The notes: generated from the sequence alone by a model not told the origin. Positions 17,583-27,828 are shown, counted from the first letter of the stretch. The stretch: 64,000 nucleotides of DNA from Betaproteobacteria bacterium (GCA_016234745.1 JACRAR010000074.1:1-64000), one strand, 5' to 3'. Program-made: numbers and translations.

Positions 17583-20297
17583 ATGCCCACGTTGCTGCTG
17601 GTCGACGGCTCGTCCTATCTCTACCGCGCGTTTCACGCCATGCCCGACCTGCGCAACAAGGCCGGCGAGCCAACCGGCGCGGTGTATGGCGTGCTCAACA
17701 TGCTACGCCGGCTGCCGCATGACTACAAGGCAGCCGACGGCATCGATTACCGTGCGGTGGTGTTCGATGCCAAGGGCAAGACCTTTCGCGAGGACTGGTA
17801 CCCCGAATACAAGGCCCACCGGCCGCCGATGCCCGACGATCTGGTGCGCCAGATCGAAGTATTGCACGAGTGCATCCGCGCCACGGGCTGGCCCTTATTG
17901 ATGATCCCGGGGGTCGAGGCCGACGACGTGATCGGGACATTGGCGCGCCAGGCTGCCGCTGCCGGCATCGAGTGCGTCATCTCAACCGGCGACAAGGATC
18001 TGGCGCAACTGGTCGATCGCCATGTACGCCTGGTTAACACCATGAGCAACGAAGTTCTCGATGCTGCCGGCGTTGAGAAAAAATTCGGCGTGCCGCCCGA
18101 ACGCATCGTCGATTACCTGGCGCTGACCGGCGATGCGGTGGATGGCGTGCCGGGTGTGGACAAGGTCGGACCGAAGACCGCGGTGAAATGGCTGGCGCAA
18201 TACGGCACGCTCGACAATCTCGTTGCCCATGCCGCCGACATCGGCGGCGCGGTCGGCGAGAACCTGCGCCGCGCCCTGGATTTCCTGCCGCTGGGCAGGA
18301 AGCTCCTGACCGTGGTGTGCGATCTGCAATTGCCCTTGCAAGTGACCGAACTCGCGCCGCAGACGCCGGATGCAGGCAAGCTTGCCGAGTTGTATGCCCG
18401 GCTCGAATTCAAGACCTGGCTGCGCGAGTTGAGTGCAAGTACCCCCACGCCCGCCATCGAACCAGTGCTGACGGAAAACCATCGCGGCGCTTACGCAACG
18501 ATCCTGAGTTGGGACGACCTGACGCACTGGCAGGAAACAATCGAAGCCGCGCCGCTGGTTTCGCTCGACACCGAAACTACCGACCTCGACCCCTTTGCGG
18601 CGCGGCTGGTCGGCATGTCTTTCGCAGTGGAACAGGACGGGAAGATCCAGGCGGCCTACCTGCCGCTGGCCCACAACTATGCGGGAGCGCCAGCGCAACT
18701 GCCGCTCGCGGAAGTACTCGACAAGCTCCGTCCCTGGCTCGAATCCAGACAGCATGGCAAGCTCGGCCAGCATCTCAAGTACGACCGCCACATCTTCGCC
18801 AACCACGGCATCGAATTGCGCGGCATCCATGACGACACGCTGCTCGAATCCTATGTGCTGGAGAGCGACAAGTCGCACGACCTGGGCGCCTTGGCCACGC
18901 GCCACCTGGGTTTCAAGACCATTGCCTACGATGACGTCACCGGCAAAGGTGCGGCGCGCATTTCCTTTGCCCAGGTGGCGCTCGAGCAGGCCGCCGCTTA
19001 TGCCGCCGAAGATGCCGACATCACGCTGCGCGTGCATCAGGTGCTGCAGCCGCGGCTCGCCGAAATAGGGAAGCTTGAAAAGCTGTATCGCGACATCGAG
19101 CTGCCGGTGGCCGAAGTGCTGTTCCGCATGGAACGCAACGGCGTGCTGATCGACGCGCGCGTTCTGGCGCAGCAAAGCGACGAGCTCGGCCGACGCCTGA
19201 TGGAACTCGAAACGCTGGCGCACCAGGCGGCCGGCCAGCCCTTCAACCTGAGCTCGCCAAAGCAGCTTGCGGAAATCCTGTTCGACAAGCAAGGGCTGCC
19301 GGTGGTGAAGAAGACTCCGTCAGGCGGCCCTTCCACCGACGAGGAAGTGCTCACCCAGCTGGCGCTCGACTACCCGCTGCCCAAGCTGCTGCTGGAGCAT
19401 CGCAGTCTGGCCAAGCTCAAGGGCACCTATACCGACAAGCTGCCGCGCATGGTCAATCCGGGAACCGGCCGTGTCCACACGAGCTTTTCCCAGGCCACAG
19501 CCGTCACCGGCCGTCTCGCCAGTTCCGATCCGAACCTGCAGAACATCCCCGTGCGCACCTTTGAGGGCCGCCGCATCCGCACCGCCTTCATCGCGCCGCC
19601 GCAACATGCCATCGTCTCCGCCGACTATTCGCAGATCGAGCTGCGCATCATGGCGCATCTCTCCAACGATGCCCGCCTGCTCGATGCCTTTGCCCGCGGC
19701 GAGGACGTGCATCGCGCCACGGCCGCGGAGATCTTCGGAATAACGCCGCCCGAGGTCGGCCCGGACCAGCGGCGCGCCGCCAAGGTCATCAACTTCGGTC
19801 TGATCTACGGCATGTCGGCTTTTGGCCTGGCGCGCGAACTGGGACTCGAGCGCAGCGCCGCAGCAGCCTACATGGAACGTTATTTCGCCCGCTATCCCGG
19901 CGTCGCCCGCTACATGGAAGAGACGCGCCACGCCGCACGCGAGCAGGGCTACGTCGAGACCGTACTGGGCCGGCGCCTGTGGCTGCCGGAGATCCGGTCG
20001 AACAATGCCGGCCGGCGCCAGGGCGCTGAGCGTGCCGCAATCAATGCGCCGATGCAGGGCACCGCCGCCGACCTGATCAAGCTCGCGATGCTGGCGGTAC
20101 AGTGCTGGCTCGATGACGAACGCATGGCCAGCAAGCTGGTCCTGCAAGTGCATGACGAACTGGTGCTGGAAGTGCCGGATGCGGAACTGGCCGCCGTGCG
20201 CGAACGACTGCCGCGACTGATGGGCGAAGTCGCCGAACTCAAGGTGCCCTTGCTGGTGGAAGTGGGCATCGGACCGAACTGGGAAGCGGCACACTGA
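17583..20297 (+). CDS. polA: DNA polymerase I
   Basis: Repair and Okazaki-fragment polymerase of 904 residues. The N-terminal 5'-nuclease domain starts LLVDGSSYLYRAFHA and contains GVEADDVIGTLA and STGDKDLAQLV. The 3'-5' proofreading domain is intact: Exo I SLDTETTDL, Exo II GQHLKYDRH, Exo III YAAEDADI. The polymerase domain has motif A DYSQIELRIMAH, motif B with RRAAKVINFGLIYGMSA, and motif C QVHDELVLEVP. Length and domain order are normal. Its 3' end faces the histidine kinase gene, with 6 bp between the two stops. Confidence 0.98.
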   Translation: MPTLLLVDGSSYLYRAFHAMPDLRNKAGEPTGAVYGVLNMLRRLPHDYKAADGIDYRAVVFDAKGKTFREDWYPEYKAHRPPMPDDLVRQIEVLHECIRATGWPLLMIPGVEADDVIGTLARQAAAAGIECVISTGDKDLAQLVDRHVRLVNTMSNEVLDAAGVEKKFGVPPERIVDYLALTGDAVDGVPGVDKVGPKTAVKWLAQYGTLDNLVAHAADIGGAVGENLRRALDFLPLGRKLLTVVCDLQLPLQVTELAPQTPDAGKLAELYARLEFKTWLRELSASTPTPAIEPVLTENHRGAYATILSWDDLTHWQETIEAAPLVSLDTETTDLDPFAARLVGMSFAVEQDGKIQAAYLPLAHNYAGAPAQLPLAEVLDKLRPWLESRQHGKLGQHLKYDRHIFANHGIELRGIHDDTLLESYVLESDKSHDLGALATRHLGFKTIAYDDVTGKGAARISFAQVALEQAAAYAAEDADITLRVHQVLQPRLAEIGKLEKLYRDIELPVAEVLFRMERNGVLIDARVLAQQSDELGRRLMELETLAHQAAGQPFNLSSPKQLAEILFDKQGLPVVKKTPSGGPSTDEEVLTQLALDYPLPKLLLEHRSLAKLKGTYTDKLPRMVNPGTGRVHTSFSQATAVTGRLASSDPNLQNIPVRTFEGRRIRTAFIAPPQHAIVSADYSQIELRIMAHLSNDARLLDAFARGEDVHRATAAEIFGITPPEVGPDQRRAAKVINFGLIYGMSAFGLARELGLERSAAAAYMERYFARYPGVARYMEETRHAAREQGYVETVLGRRLWLPEIRSNNAGRRQGAERAAINAPMQGTAADLIKLAMLAVQCWLDDERMASKLVLQVHDELVLEVPDAELAAVRERLPRLMGEVAELKVPLLVEVGIGPNWEAAH

Positions 20298-20303
20298 CAG
20301 GCC

Positions 20304-22112
20304 CTAATGCTTCTCGAATTCCTGCTGCGGCAGGACGAAGCAGAACCGGCTGCCTTGTCCTTCCCCCGCGGATTCCGCCCAAATCCTGCCGCCATGATGC
20401 TCGACGATCTTGCGGCACAAGGCCAGGCCAATACCGTTGCCTTCATAGACGGCGCGCGACTGGAGTCGCTGAAACACCTGGAACAGCCGGCCGATCTGGC
20501 TCGGAATGATGCCGACGCCATTGTCGGTAATACTGACGCGCCACTCCTTGTTGCATTTCTCGCTGTGCACAAGTATGAGCGGTACGCGCCCCGCGATGTG
20601 AAATTTAAGCGCGTTGCCGATCAGGTTTTGCAGCAGTCTGATGATTTCGTTCGGGCTGGCCAGGATTTTCGGCCAGTCGCCTTCGATGCGCACTTCCGCC
20701 TGCACCTCGTCTAGCGCCGGCTGCAGGAACAACATGGCCTCATCGAGCAGGGCACGGCTGTCCAGCCACTCGGGTGGTTCGCCCTTGCGGCCGACCCGCG
20801 AGTATTCAAGCAGGCCGACCAGCATCTGGTCGAGCCGCTTGGCGCCGTCGACAGCGAAGTTCAAGTACTTGCGCTTTTCGGCATCGAGCGTCGTGCCGAG
20901 TCCCTTGTCCAGCAATTGCAGGTAACTCGAAATCATGCGCAGGGGCTGGCGCATGTCATGCGAGACGGCATAGCTGAACTGTTCCAGCTCGGCGTTGGAA
21001 CGACTCAGTTCCGCGTCGGCGCGCATGCCCTCGACAATGTCCCAGGCCAGGTCGGCAAGCTTGGTGACCGTCTCCAGATCCGCATCCAGATAAGGTGTGG
21101 CCTTGTTGCCGACTCCCAGGATGGCGACGACCAGGCCCTTGCGGAACACCGGCACCACCATTTCGCGCAACACCACGGCGTGGCCGGGCGGAAATCCGTG
21201 CCTGTCGGGCAGTGCGGCATAGTCATTGTGGATCACCGGACGTTGCTGGCGCACGCATTCCACCCAAACGCCGGCATTGTCGATGTTGTAATGACTGCCT
21301 TCGCCTGCTGCCGTGCAGAACTCGCGCGTCGTCCGGGTTGACCATACCTGCAGGGACAATGATTTCTGATCGGCATCGAGGAAATGGAAAAATCCGATCG
21401 GGCTGTCGGTCAATGCGCCCGCTTCATCGAGCGCTGCGACGAGCAGTTCCTTCAACGAGTGGCTGGCCGCATATTCGAGCAAGCGCAACCGCGCCGTCTG
21501 GATGCCGTTGATGCGCTTGCGCTCGGTGATGTCGCGGATGAAGGCGCTGAATTCGAGCTTGCCGGCCGACCTGACCGGGGCTATGGTGAGTTCGACGGGA
21601 AACTCATGACCATCGCGATGCAGGGCGCGGACTTCGATGAGTGTCTTGATGTAGGGTCCTGCGCCGGTCGCCAGATACTGCTTTATTCCCTGCGCATGCT
21701 CCTCGCGGTAGCGGGGTGGAATGATCATGCCATGAAGAGGCTGGCCCAGGGCCTCCGCCTGAGTCCAGCCGAAAATCCTTGCCGCCTGCGGATTCCAGCC
21801 GGTAACGATGCTGTCGGAGTCGATCATCGCCACGGCATCGAGGGAGTTGTCGAGAACGGTCTGCAGCTTGAGCTGGTTTTCGCGCAAGGACAGCATGAGA
21901 TCAATCTGCGCTTCACCGGCATCCCAGCATGCCTGCGAATCCAGCTTGAAGCCGCCGCGCTGGGCGATATGGTAGGCAGCGACCTCGATCAGGTCCTTGC
22001 GTTCCTTGGCGCCGGGAATCCAGTCGGCAAAAGCCTCCTCGGCGCTGGGTGCAGACCCGGCGTTGCTGTCGCGATCACTCGGAGCCAATTCATTTTGCCT
22101 GGCCGGCAGCAT
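20304..22112 (-). CDS. PAS-GAF sensor histidine kinase
   Basis: A 602-residue kinase with no membrane segment, so probably cytosolic. After an N-terminal segment comes a PAS domain (about 80-200; NSLDAVAMIDSDSIVTGWNPQAARIFGW, closing at FIRDITERKRI). A GAF domain follows (about 215-360), then HisKA with FSYAVSHDMRQPLRMI (phospho-His), and HATPase_c with N box NLIGNALKFH, G1 DNGVGI and G2 GNGIGLALC. This PAS-GAF-kinase layout resembles light- or redox-sensing phytochrome-like kinases, but no bilin-binding Cys is evident. No response regulator is adjacent, so it is an orphan here. Confidence 0.92.
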   Translation of the reverse strand: MLPARQNELAPSDRDSNAGSAPSAEEAFADWIPGAKERKDLIEVAAYHIAQRGGFKLDSQACWDAGEAQIDLMLSLRENQLKLQTVLDNSLDAVAMIDSDSIVTGWNPQAARIFGWTQAEALGQPLHGMIIPPRYREEHAQGIKQYLATGAGPYIKTLIEVRALHRDGHEFPVELTIAPVRSAGKLEFSAFIRDITERKRINGIQTARLRLLEYAASHSLKELLVAALDEAGALTDSPIGFFHFLDADQKSLSLQVWSTRTTREFCTAAGEGSHYNIDNAGVWVECVRQQRPVIHNDYAALPDRHGFPPGHAVVLREMVVPVFRKGLVVAILGVGNKATPYLDADLETVTKLADLAWDIVEGMRADAELSRSNAELEQFSYAVSHDMRQPLRMISSYLQLLDKGLGTTLDAEKRKYLNFAVDGAKRLDQMLVGLLEYSRVGRKGEPPEWLDSRALLDEAMLFLQPALDEVQAEVRIEGDWPKILASPNEIIRLLQNLIGNALKFHIAGRVPLILVHSEKCNKEWRVSITDNGVGIIPSQIGRLFQVFQRLQSRAVYEGNGIGLALCRKIVEHHGGRIWAESAGEGQGSRFCFVLPQQEFEKH

Positions 22113-22282
22113 GACTTCTTCTCCACCCTTGGTTTTCCGGGTTGTTGCAGTTGATTACCGCAATTGACCCAGATTAAATATATCGGGTGAAAAAGAACAG
22201 CGAAATACCCTGGAAACCGTATTTTGCACTACCCAATTACCGGTAGTAATCCGCACCGCAGCTAGGCGACGAAATAAGGCGC

Positions 22283-23524
22283 CTAGCTTGGATCGGGCTG
22301 AACGCGACGCGCAGAAAGTTCGGCAAACAGCACGCCGCTGATCCAGGCGAAAAACATGCGCTCGGTGAAATCGATCATGAAGGAATTGAACAGATTGCCA
22401 AGCAGCATCGCCAGCAGCATACCGCGGGCGATCTGTCCGAACGGCTCGCTCAGACGCGCGGCCTGACGCCAATAGGTGAAATACAGCAAGGCCAGCAGCA
22501 ACAGACCGGCCAGACCGAGTTGGGCGGAGATCATCAAATACTGGTTGTGCGGATTGCTCGAAAAAACCATGCTCGTGCCGCGTACGCGTTCGGCATAAGC
22601 CGCATCGAATCCGCCGATGCCGACGCCGAAGAGCGGATGATCCCTGATGATGGCAATGGAATTGGTATAAAAGTCGAGGCGCTGGCTGATCGAGTTCTGT
22701 TCGCCGCTCTGGCCCGGACGCCACGCACCCGCCTGGGCGATGGTGATATCGATGCGTTCCTGAAACGCTTTCGACCCTTGGTAAGCGATTGTGCCGAGCA
22801 GCAGCACTGCCACGGCTGCAGCGACCAGGCCTTTCCTGCCGAAACGGCAGGCGATGAAGAAGGCGGCGAGCAGCGCCAGCACCGCGTAGCCGGTGCGCCC
22901 CTTGACCATCAGCAGCACATTGCCGACCGCCAGAATACTCAGGCCCAGCACCAGCCAGCGCAGCCGAAGAGAAGTCAGATGGCGCACTGCGACGGCCAGC
23001 AGGAAGACCGTGAAAGCCATCAGGAAATTGTGCGTGATGTGCAGCTTGAAGACCACGGGATTGTGCGCCCCCCATGCCGCGGGGTCCCTCTCCCGCACCG
23101 CGATCAGCAGGTCGGGCGGAAACCAGCCGAAGTAAATCAAATAAGACAGGACCAACGTCAGCAGCATGGCAGCGCAGAAAGCTGCCAGCGCATAGATTCG
23201 ATGCTGCGGCTCGGCCAGGAGAGGAATCAGCAAGGGCGCCATGAGCAAGGTAAAGTACTTGCCCAGGGAAGCCATCTTCTCGCTGGCGCTGCCTGCTCCA
23301 TACGCGCAACCCAGCGAAGCCGCCGCGCAGAACAGCAGAATGGCGAGCGCCGCCGGGTTGGCCGCCAGCGCCCGGTATTTCCCCCGAAAATCTCCCGACA
23401 GGACAAAGAACGCTATGACCAGAGCGAACAGCAGATTGCTCGCCGCGGTCGACACCGGGATCGCAAAGCCGAGCGCAATGGCGCACCAGGCGCCGGCGAG
23501 CTTGATTCTTGATGGGTACGACAT
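22283..23524 (-). CDS. O-antigen ligase-like (Wzy/WaaL superfamily) membrane protein
   Basis: A 413-residue membrane protein with about 11-12 helices and a large periplasmic loop between late helices. That loop contains SISQRLDFYTNSIAIIRDHPLFGVGIGGF, the PF04932 signature (R-x-x-x-x-x... and H-P-x-x-G-x-G). Family members ligate O-antigen to lipid A-core or polymerise glycan units. The start is taken at ATG 23524, which overlaps the stop of the upstream glycosyltransferase (TGATG); an in-frame GTG/ATG extension to 23566 would overlap it by 43 bp. Ligase versus polymerase cannot be told from sequence. Confidence 0.9.
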   Translation of the reverse strand: MSYPSRIKLAGAWCAIALGFAIPVSTAASNLLFALVIAFFVLSGDFRGKYRALAANPAALAILLFCAAASLGCAYGAGSASEKMASLGKYFTLLMAPLLIPLLAEPQHRIYALAAFCAAMLLTLVLSYLIYFGWFPPDLLIAVRERDPAAWGAHNPVVFKLHITHNFLMAFTVFLLAVAVRHLTSLRLRWLVLGLSILAVGNVLLMVKGRTGYAVLALLAAFFIACRFGRKGLVAAAVAVLLLGTIAYQGSKAFQERIDITIAQAGAWRPGQSGEQNSISQRLDFYTNSIAIIRDHPLFGVGIGGFDAAYAERVRGTSMVFSSNPHNQYLMISAQLGLAGLLLLALLYFTYWRQAARLSEPFGQIARGMLLAMLLGNLFNSFMIDFTERMFFAWISGVLFAELSARRVQPDPS

Positions 23525-24951
23525 CACCAGGGCAACAGACTCCGCAAGATCCAGCGGCGCTTCCAACCACGATCCTCAAGCGGGACGGGAACGTTCTTGC
23601 GGCGCTGCTGGCAAATCATATCCCAGGTGAAGTCGAGGAACATCCTGGAATGGCCGTACTCATGGCCGAATTGTTCATTCTCGAAGCGCTTGCGCGAATC
23701 GACCGGCGTATTCGCACTCAGATCGCGCTGCAGGCTGTGATAGGCGCGTTTCCTGTCGATCTCGGTGCGCACGAAATAGGTATGGCGCTTGTCGAAATAC
23801 TTCTGGCGCGAGCCCTGGGATTTCTGAAACTTGACGAAGCGGAAATCCTCCGCACCATAGTTGCCGGTGAATTCTTCGTCATAGCCGTAGAAACGCATAA
23901 AGCGGGCACGCGACAGGAAGAAGGTGTTCGGGTGCCCCTTGCGCAGCTGGCCGCTGGCGCGGTCCTGCTCCATGAACTTGTAGATGTTCTTGCCGCACGG
24001 CCCGGCCTCGACCAATGCGCGCAGGGTCGACTCGGGGAAGTGCAGGTCGAGGTCGGTCAGCAGAATGTTGTCCGACTTGGCGTAAGTCACGCCGAGATTG
24101 CGGGCGCCGCCCTGGTTCCAGCGGATGTCCTCGCGAATGCGCAGCCAGGTCAAATTCAGGCCGAGGTCGGGCGGGTTGATGCGCAACGGCGAAGCATCGT
24201 CCACCACGACAAAATGGATCCGGTCGAGCAGCTCCGGGTCATACACCGCATATTCCTCGAGCAGCGCGGTAATGGTCTCGGTGCGGTCCTGGTTGAGGTA
24301 GTAGTGGGTGATGTAGGTCAGGCGGATATGCGAGGCGTCAAGGGCCGGTTTCAGGCGGTTGCGCTGCCGCGTCGGCTGGCTCAGGGCCGCCAGGGCGGCG
24401 TGCAGGCAGCGGATGTTCTCCGCGTCCTCCAGGCCTCGCCCTTGCAGGATGAGCGGGTTGTCGAGCAGCAGATCGTGATTGCCGCTCGAGCCCATGGCCT
24501 CGGCCAGTGCGACGGAAGCGAACACATTGCAGGCGGTCTGGCGGTTGCGGGTAAGGCGCTGCCAGAAAGATTTTTGCAAAGTCTCGGTCGCCAGCCAGAG
24601 GCGCAGATTGAAGGCCTGCGGCGAAAACAGCGCGCGCCAGAAACCGGCCGCATGTTGGGCTTCGGTGTCCAGGGTGATCACGAACTTGAACGGCTGACGC
24701 CGGTACTCGTCGCGCAAGAAACGGATCAGCGCCAGCATCCGTTTGTAACGGCCGCCACGGCCCGCCACCCTGCGCCAGTCGAGGCCGGGAAATGCCTGTG
24801 CGCTCTCGCCGCCGTCGCCGCAAACGACGGCCTGCAGAGGAAACTCCCGATTCAGCTGAACCTGGGTCAGGCTGCCCAGCACCGGGATAATCAGGGTGGC
24901 TTCGGCATTTTCCGGCAGAATCAGGATAATCGAATTGACGGAACTGCCCAT
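23524..24951 (-). CDS. GT2-like glycosyltransferase
   Basis: A 475-residue protein in two halves. The N-terminal half (about 1-200) is unassigned, with LDTEAQHAAGFWRALFS in it. The C-terminal half has a GT-A fold: HFVVVDDASPLRI (nucleotide-sugar DD), NQGGARNLG, and LLTDLDLHFPES supplying the DxD metal motif. FTGNYGAEDFRFVKFQKSQG resembles the galactosyltransferase-type G-x-E/D-D acceptor motif. ATG 24951 is chosen over a TTG at 24978. It is translationally coupled to the O-antigen ligase-like gene, which suggests lipopolysaccharide or capsule assembly; the sugar transferred is unknown. Confidence 0.85.
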   Translation of the reverse strand: MGSSVNSIILILPENAEATLIIPVLGSLTQVQLNREFPLQAVVCGDGGESAQAFPGLDWRRVAGRGGRYKRMLALIRFLRDEYRRQPFKFVITLDTEAQHAAGFWRALFSPQAFNLRLWLATETLQKSFWQRLTRNRQTACNVFASVALAEAMGSSGNHDLLLDNPLILQGRGLEDAENIRCLHAALAALSQPTRQRNRLKPALDASHIRLTYITHYYLNQDRTETITALLEEYAVYDPELLDRIHFVVVDDASPLRINPPDLGLNLTWLRIREDIRWNQGGARNLGVTYAKSDNILLTDLDLHFPESTLRALVEAGPCGKNIYKFMEQDRASGQLRKGHPNTFFLSRARFMRFYGYDEEFTGNYGAEDFRFVKFQKSQGSRQKYFDKRHTYFVRTEIDRKRAYHSLQRDLSANTPVDSRKRFENEQFGHEYGHSRMFLDFTWDMICQQRRKNVPVPLEDRGWKRRWILRSLLPW

Positions 24952-25025
24952 GTAAGAGCCTATTTCGGTGGCTAACAAACGGCATTATTATAGGCGCTTC
25001 CCGTGCCGCATTTCTCAGCCACCGC

Positions 25026-26129
25026 ATGAGTCCCTCGCAGGCCGCAGGTCCAGCACCGCGTCATATCCTGTTGGCATGCCCGCAGCGGATCGGCGATGTG
25101 TTGCTCGCCACGCCTCTGGCGCGTTCGCTGAAGCATGCCTGGCCCGCAGCCGCAATCGACCTGCTGGTGTTCGCGGGAACCGAAGGCGTGCTCGCCGCCA
25201 ATCCCGATATTGCCCAGGTGATTGCGGTCCCGCCGCGTTCCGGCTTCGCCGCGAACTTTCGGCTGTTGCGGCGTCTGTGGCGACATTACGATCTGGCATT
25301 GACGCCACTGCCCACCGATCGCGCCCGGCTGTATTGCTGGGCTGCAGGACGGCGGCGCCTGGGGTTTCTTCAGCCACGCTGGCAAGAGCGCAGCAAAACG
25401 CTCTTGCTGAACCAATGGCTGCGCTTCGATGACCGCGACACGCACAGCGTCAGCATGGGCCTGCGTCTGGCGCAATTGCTCGACATCGCACCCTGCTTCG
25501 AAGTCGTGCCGCCAGGGCTCGCCCCACGGCAACTGGAGGCATTCCAGGAGAAACTGGGCAAGCTCATCAACAAAACGCCTTTCTGCGTGCTGCATCCCTG
25601 CCCGAAGTACCGCTACAAGATGTGGCCGCAAGCGGCTTGGTCCGGGCTGGCCGCCTGGCTGGCCGGGCGCGGCCTGAGCGTGGCAATCACGGGTAGCGCC
25701 GAGCCAGTGGAAATGGCCTATGTCAATCAAATAGTGCGGGGACAGCCCGGCACGATCGTCAACCTTGCCGGCACCTTATCGCTCGCGGAAACCGCAGAAC
25801 TGATCCGCCATGCGCAACTTTATGTCGGGCCGGATACCGCCGTGACGCATATCGCGGCGGCCACGGGAACACCGACCATCGCCTTGTTCGGGCCTTCCAA
25901 TCCGGTTAAGTGGGGACCCTGGCCGCACGCCTGGAAGCGTTTTGAGAGTCCCTGGCAGCGCAGCGGCAGCGCGCGGCAGGGCAATGTGTTCCTCCTGCAA
26001 GGTCCCGGTGACTGCGTGCCCTGCCTGCACGAAGGCTGCGACCGGCATCTCGACAGCCGTAGCGATTGCCTGGATGCACTGACGCTGGAACAGGTAAAGC
26101 AAGCAGCCGAAAAAATGCTATCGGGGTAG
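25026..26129 (+). CDS. GT9 family glycosyltransferase (heptosyltransferase-like)
   Basis: A 367-residue GT-B enzyme of the ADP-heptose:LPS heptosyltransferase family. The N-terminal ILLACPQRIGDVLLATPLAR matches the glycine-rich R-x-GD-x-L/V-x-x-P entry motif. The C-terminal half has VLHPCPKYRYKMWP and YVGPDTAVTHIAAATGTPTIALFGPSNP, the donor-binding signature. It is divergent from the GT2-like gene, with about 75 bp between starts, and probably belongs to the same LPS-core job. In WaaC/WaaF a conserved catalytic Asp sits near residue 13; here GD at about 24-25 fits. Confidence 0.9.
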   Translation: MSPSQAAGPAPRHILLACPQRIGDVLLATPLARSLKHAWPAAAIDLLVFAGTEGVLAANPDIAQVIAVPPRSGFAANFRLLRRLWRHYDLALTPLPTDRARLYCWAAGRRRLGFLQPRWQERSKTLLLNQWLRFDDRDTHSVSMGLRLAQLLDIAPCFEVVPPGLAPRQLEAFQEKLGKLINKTPFCVLHPCPKYRYKMWPQAAWSGLAAWLAGRGLSVAITGSAEPVEMAYVNQIVRGQPGTIVNLAGTLSLAETAELIRHAQLYVGPDTAVTHIAAATGTPTIALFGPSNPVKWGPWPHAWKRFESPWQRSGSARQGNVFLLQGPGDCVPCLHEGCDRHLDSRSDCLDALTLEQVKQAAEKMLSG

Positions 26130-26145
26130 GGCCCGCGACGGCGCG

Positions 26146-27696
26146 TCAGCCCCCGATGACCCGGTTCTTCCCCGCGCGCTTTGCCAGATACATGGCTCGG
26201 TCGGCGCGACTGATGGCTTCCGTCCCATCCTCATTCACCCCCAACTGCGCCACCCCAGCACTGAATGTGATCAGGACTTTCTCCTTGTCGTTGAGAAAGA
26301 ACTTCTTGGTCAGCTCGCGCTGCAGGCGGGTCATTGCCTCAATGCCATCCTCAAGCGTCGTGTCCGGCATCAGAATGACGAATTCCTCCCCGCCGTAACG
26401 CGCCAGCGTGTCGTTCGGGCGCATGCATTGCCGGGCGACATTGGCCAAATGGATGAGCGCCTTGTCGCCCGCTTCGTGCCCCAGCCGGTCATTGAGCTTC
26501 TTGAAGTTGTCGATGTCCAGCAGGCAGATGGACAAGGCCACGTTTCTGCGGCGAACGTTGGCGATTTCGCGGGCCAGCGCGTCATCCAGGCCTTTGCGGT
26601 TGAGCGCATCGGTCAGGGGATCATGACGAGCCTGTGCGCTGGCATTATTGAGTTCCGCATACAAGCGGACCAAAGTGGCTTCCGTGGCTTCAACCTTTTC
26701 CTGCATGCTCCTTAACTGATTCCGGGTGTTTGAGGTTTCCTCAGCCATGGCGCGGGTTGCCTCAATGACATCCCTGAGAAGCGGGGACAAATCCTCAATC
26801 TTCCTGACCTTGTCGATCTTCCTCGCACCCTCTTCGATCCTCAACTGAAAACTTGTGCTGGACTTGTTCATTGCCGCCAGACTCACAATGAAGGCGGCCA
26901 GCATCTCGCGCATTTCATCCTGCGCTGCGACCGACTGGCGTTTGATCTCTCTTTGCTTGATGACCACTTCGCGCAGCCGCTGTTCCATGTTGTCGAGCTG
27001 GCGCAGCGTGATGGGGGGTTCGATCGCGGCCAGCAATCCGTCAATCTGGCCTTTGAGCCAGCTTTCATCCAGCGCCAGCTCGCCGATATTCTCAATGATC
27101 AGGTGCAGCAACTTGAGCAACGAATGCTTGATTTGCGCTTTTTCTTCAGTTGAAGCTTGCATCTGATGGCCCAGGTCGGCCAGGAGATTCCGGACCAACT
27201 GAAGATCGGCGGGCGATTTTCGCAGCGCCTGCAGCAACAGGCCGACCGCATCGGATTCCAGCTCTCCCTCGCTGACCAGCGGAGTCAGGACACTTTCGAA
27301 GAAACCGGCAAGCTGCTCCAGAAATTCTGCCGACAATCCTTGGATGGCTTGGATGCCCTGGATGCCCTGGATGCCGCCGGACTCGACATTATCTTCGGAC
27401 GGCACGACGGCAAAGCCTTCCAGGTAACCCAGCAATGCCTTTTCAACGCCCTGCCAGCTATGCCGGCTGATCGCAGCATTCAGATTCGAAAGCTGCTTCT
27501 TCTGGGCTGTGTTGTCTGTCGGCAGCGCCGCCGCCAGATGCCTCAGTTGCGGCTCTGGAAACGGCGCCTTGGCCGGAATATCGGCGATTTCGTTGTAACA
27601 AGCCTGGAAGTTTTCAGGTGTCGGTGCGCGATGGGTGGCCGCCAGGCGCTTGAGCGTTTCTCGCGCTATTTCGGTTGGGTTCTTGGGCTGGTTCAT
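26146..27696 (-). CDS. Diguanylate cyclase (GGDEF) with helical N-terminus
   Basis: A 516-residue soluble protein that should make c-di-GMP. The C-terminal GGDEF domain begins at DPLTDALNRKGLD, has the active site RYGGEEFVILM, and keeps an inhibitory I-site RPND five residues before it, so product feedback is expected. The first 350 residues are helical with coiled-coil segments and a Gly-Ile-Gln repeat near residues 107-118 (four 9-bp units at 27340-27375). No known sensor domain is recognised; the opening FQACYNEIADIP pattern recurs in other betaproteobacterial cyclases. Convergent with the GT9 gene. Confidence 0.93.
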   Translation of the reverse strand: MNQPKNPTEIARETLKRLAATHRAPTPENFQACYNEIADIPAKAPFPEPQLRHLAAALPTDNTAQKKQLSNLNAAISRHSWQGVEKALLGYLEGFAVVPSEDNVESGGIQGIQGIQAIQGLSAEFLEQLAGFFESVLTPLVSEGELESDAVGLLLQALRKSPADLQLVRNLLADLGHQMQASTEEKAQIKHSLLKLLHLIIENIGELALDESWLKGQIDGLLAAIEPPITLRQLDNMEQRLREVVIKQREIKRQSVAAQDEMREMLAAFIVSLAAMNKSSTSFQLRIEEGARKIDKVRKIEDLSPLLRDVIEATRAMAEETSNTRNQLRSMQEKVEATEATLVRLYAELNNASAQARHDPLTDALNRKGLDDALAREIANVRRRNVALSICLLDIDNFKKLNDRLGHEAGDKALIHLANVARQCMRPNDTLARYGGEEFVILMPDTTLEDGIEAMTRLQRELTKKFFLNDKEKVLITFSAGVAQLGVNEDGTEAISRADRAMYLAKRAGKNRVIGG

Positions 27697-27828
27697 CTTC
27701 GGGAAACACCCGTCAGGGTTTGTATGTGTTGTTTGCTTCAGGCAACGAAACTGATTTTACTACCTGGGGAAGCTGTCTCATGGCTCTCCAGATCTCCTTG
27801 CAGCCACCCGGATGATAACAGGCAGTCT

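Noticed and set aside
22520-24975. Plus-strand open frames of 330 and 488 codons opposite the O-antigen ligase-like and glycosyltransferase genes
   Set aside because: They are shadows of well-supported minus-strand genes and have no recognisable domains.
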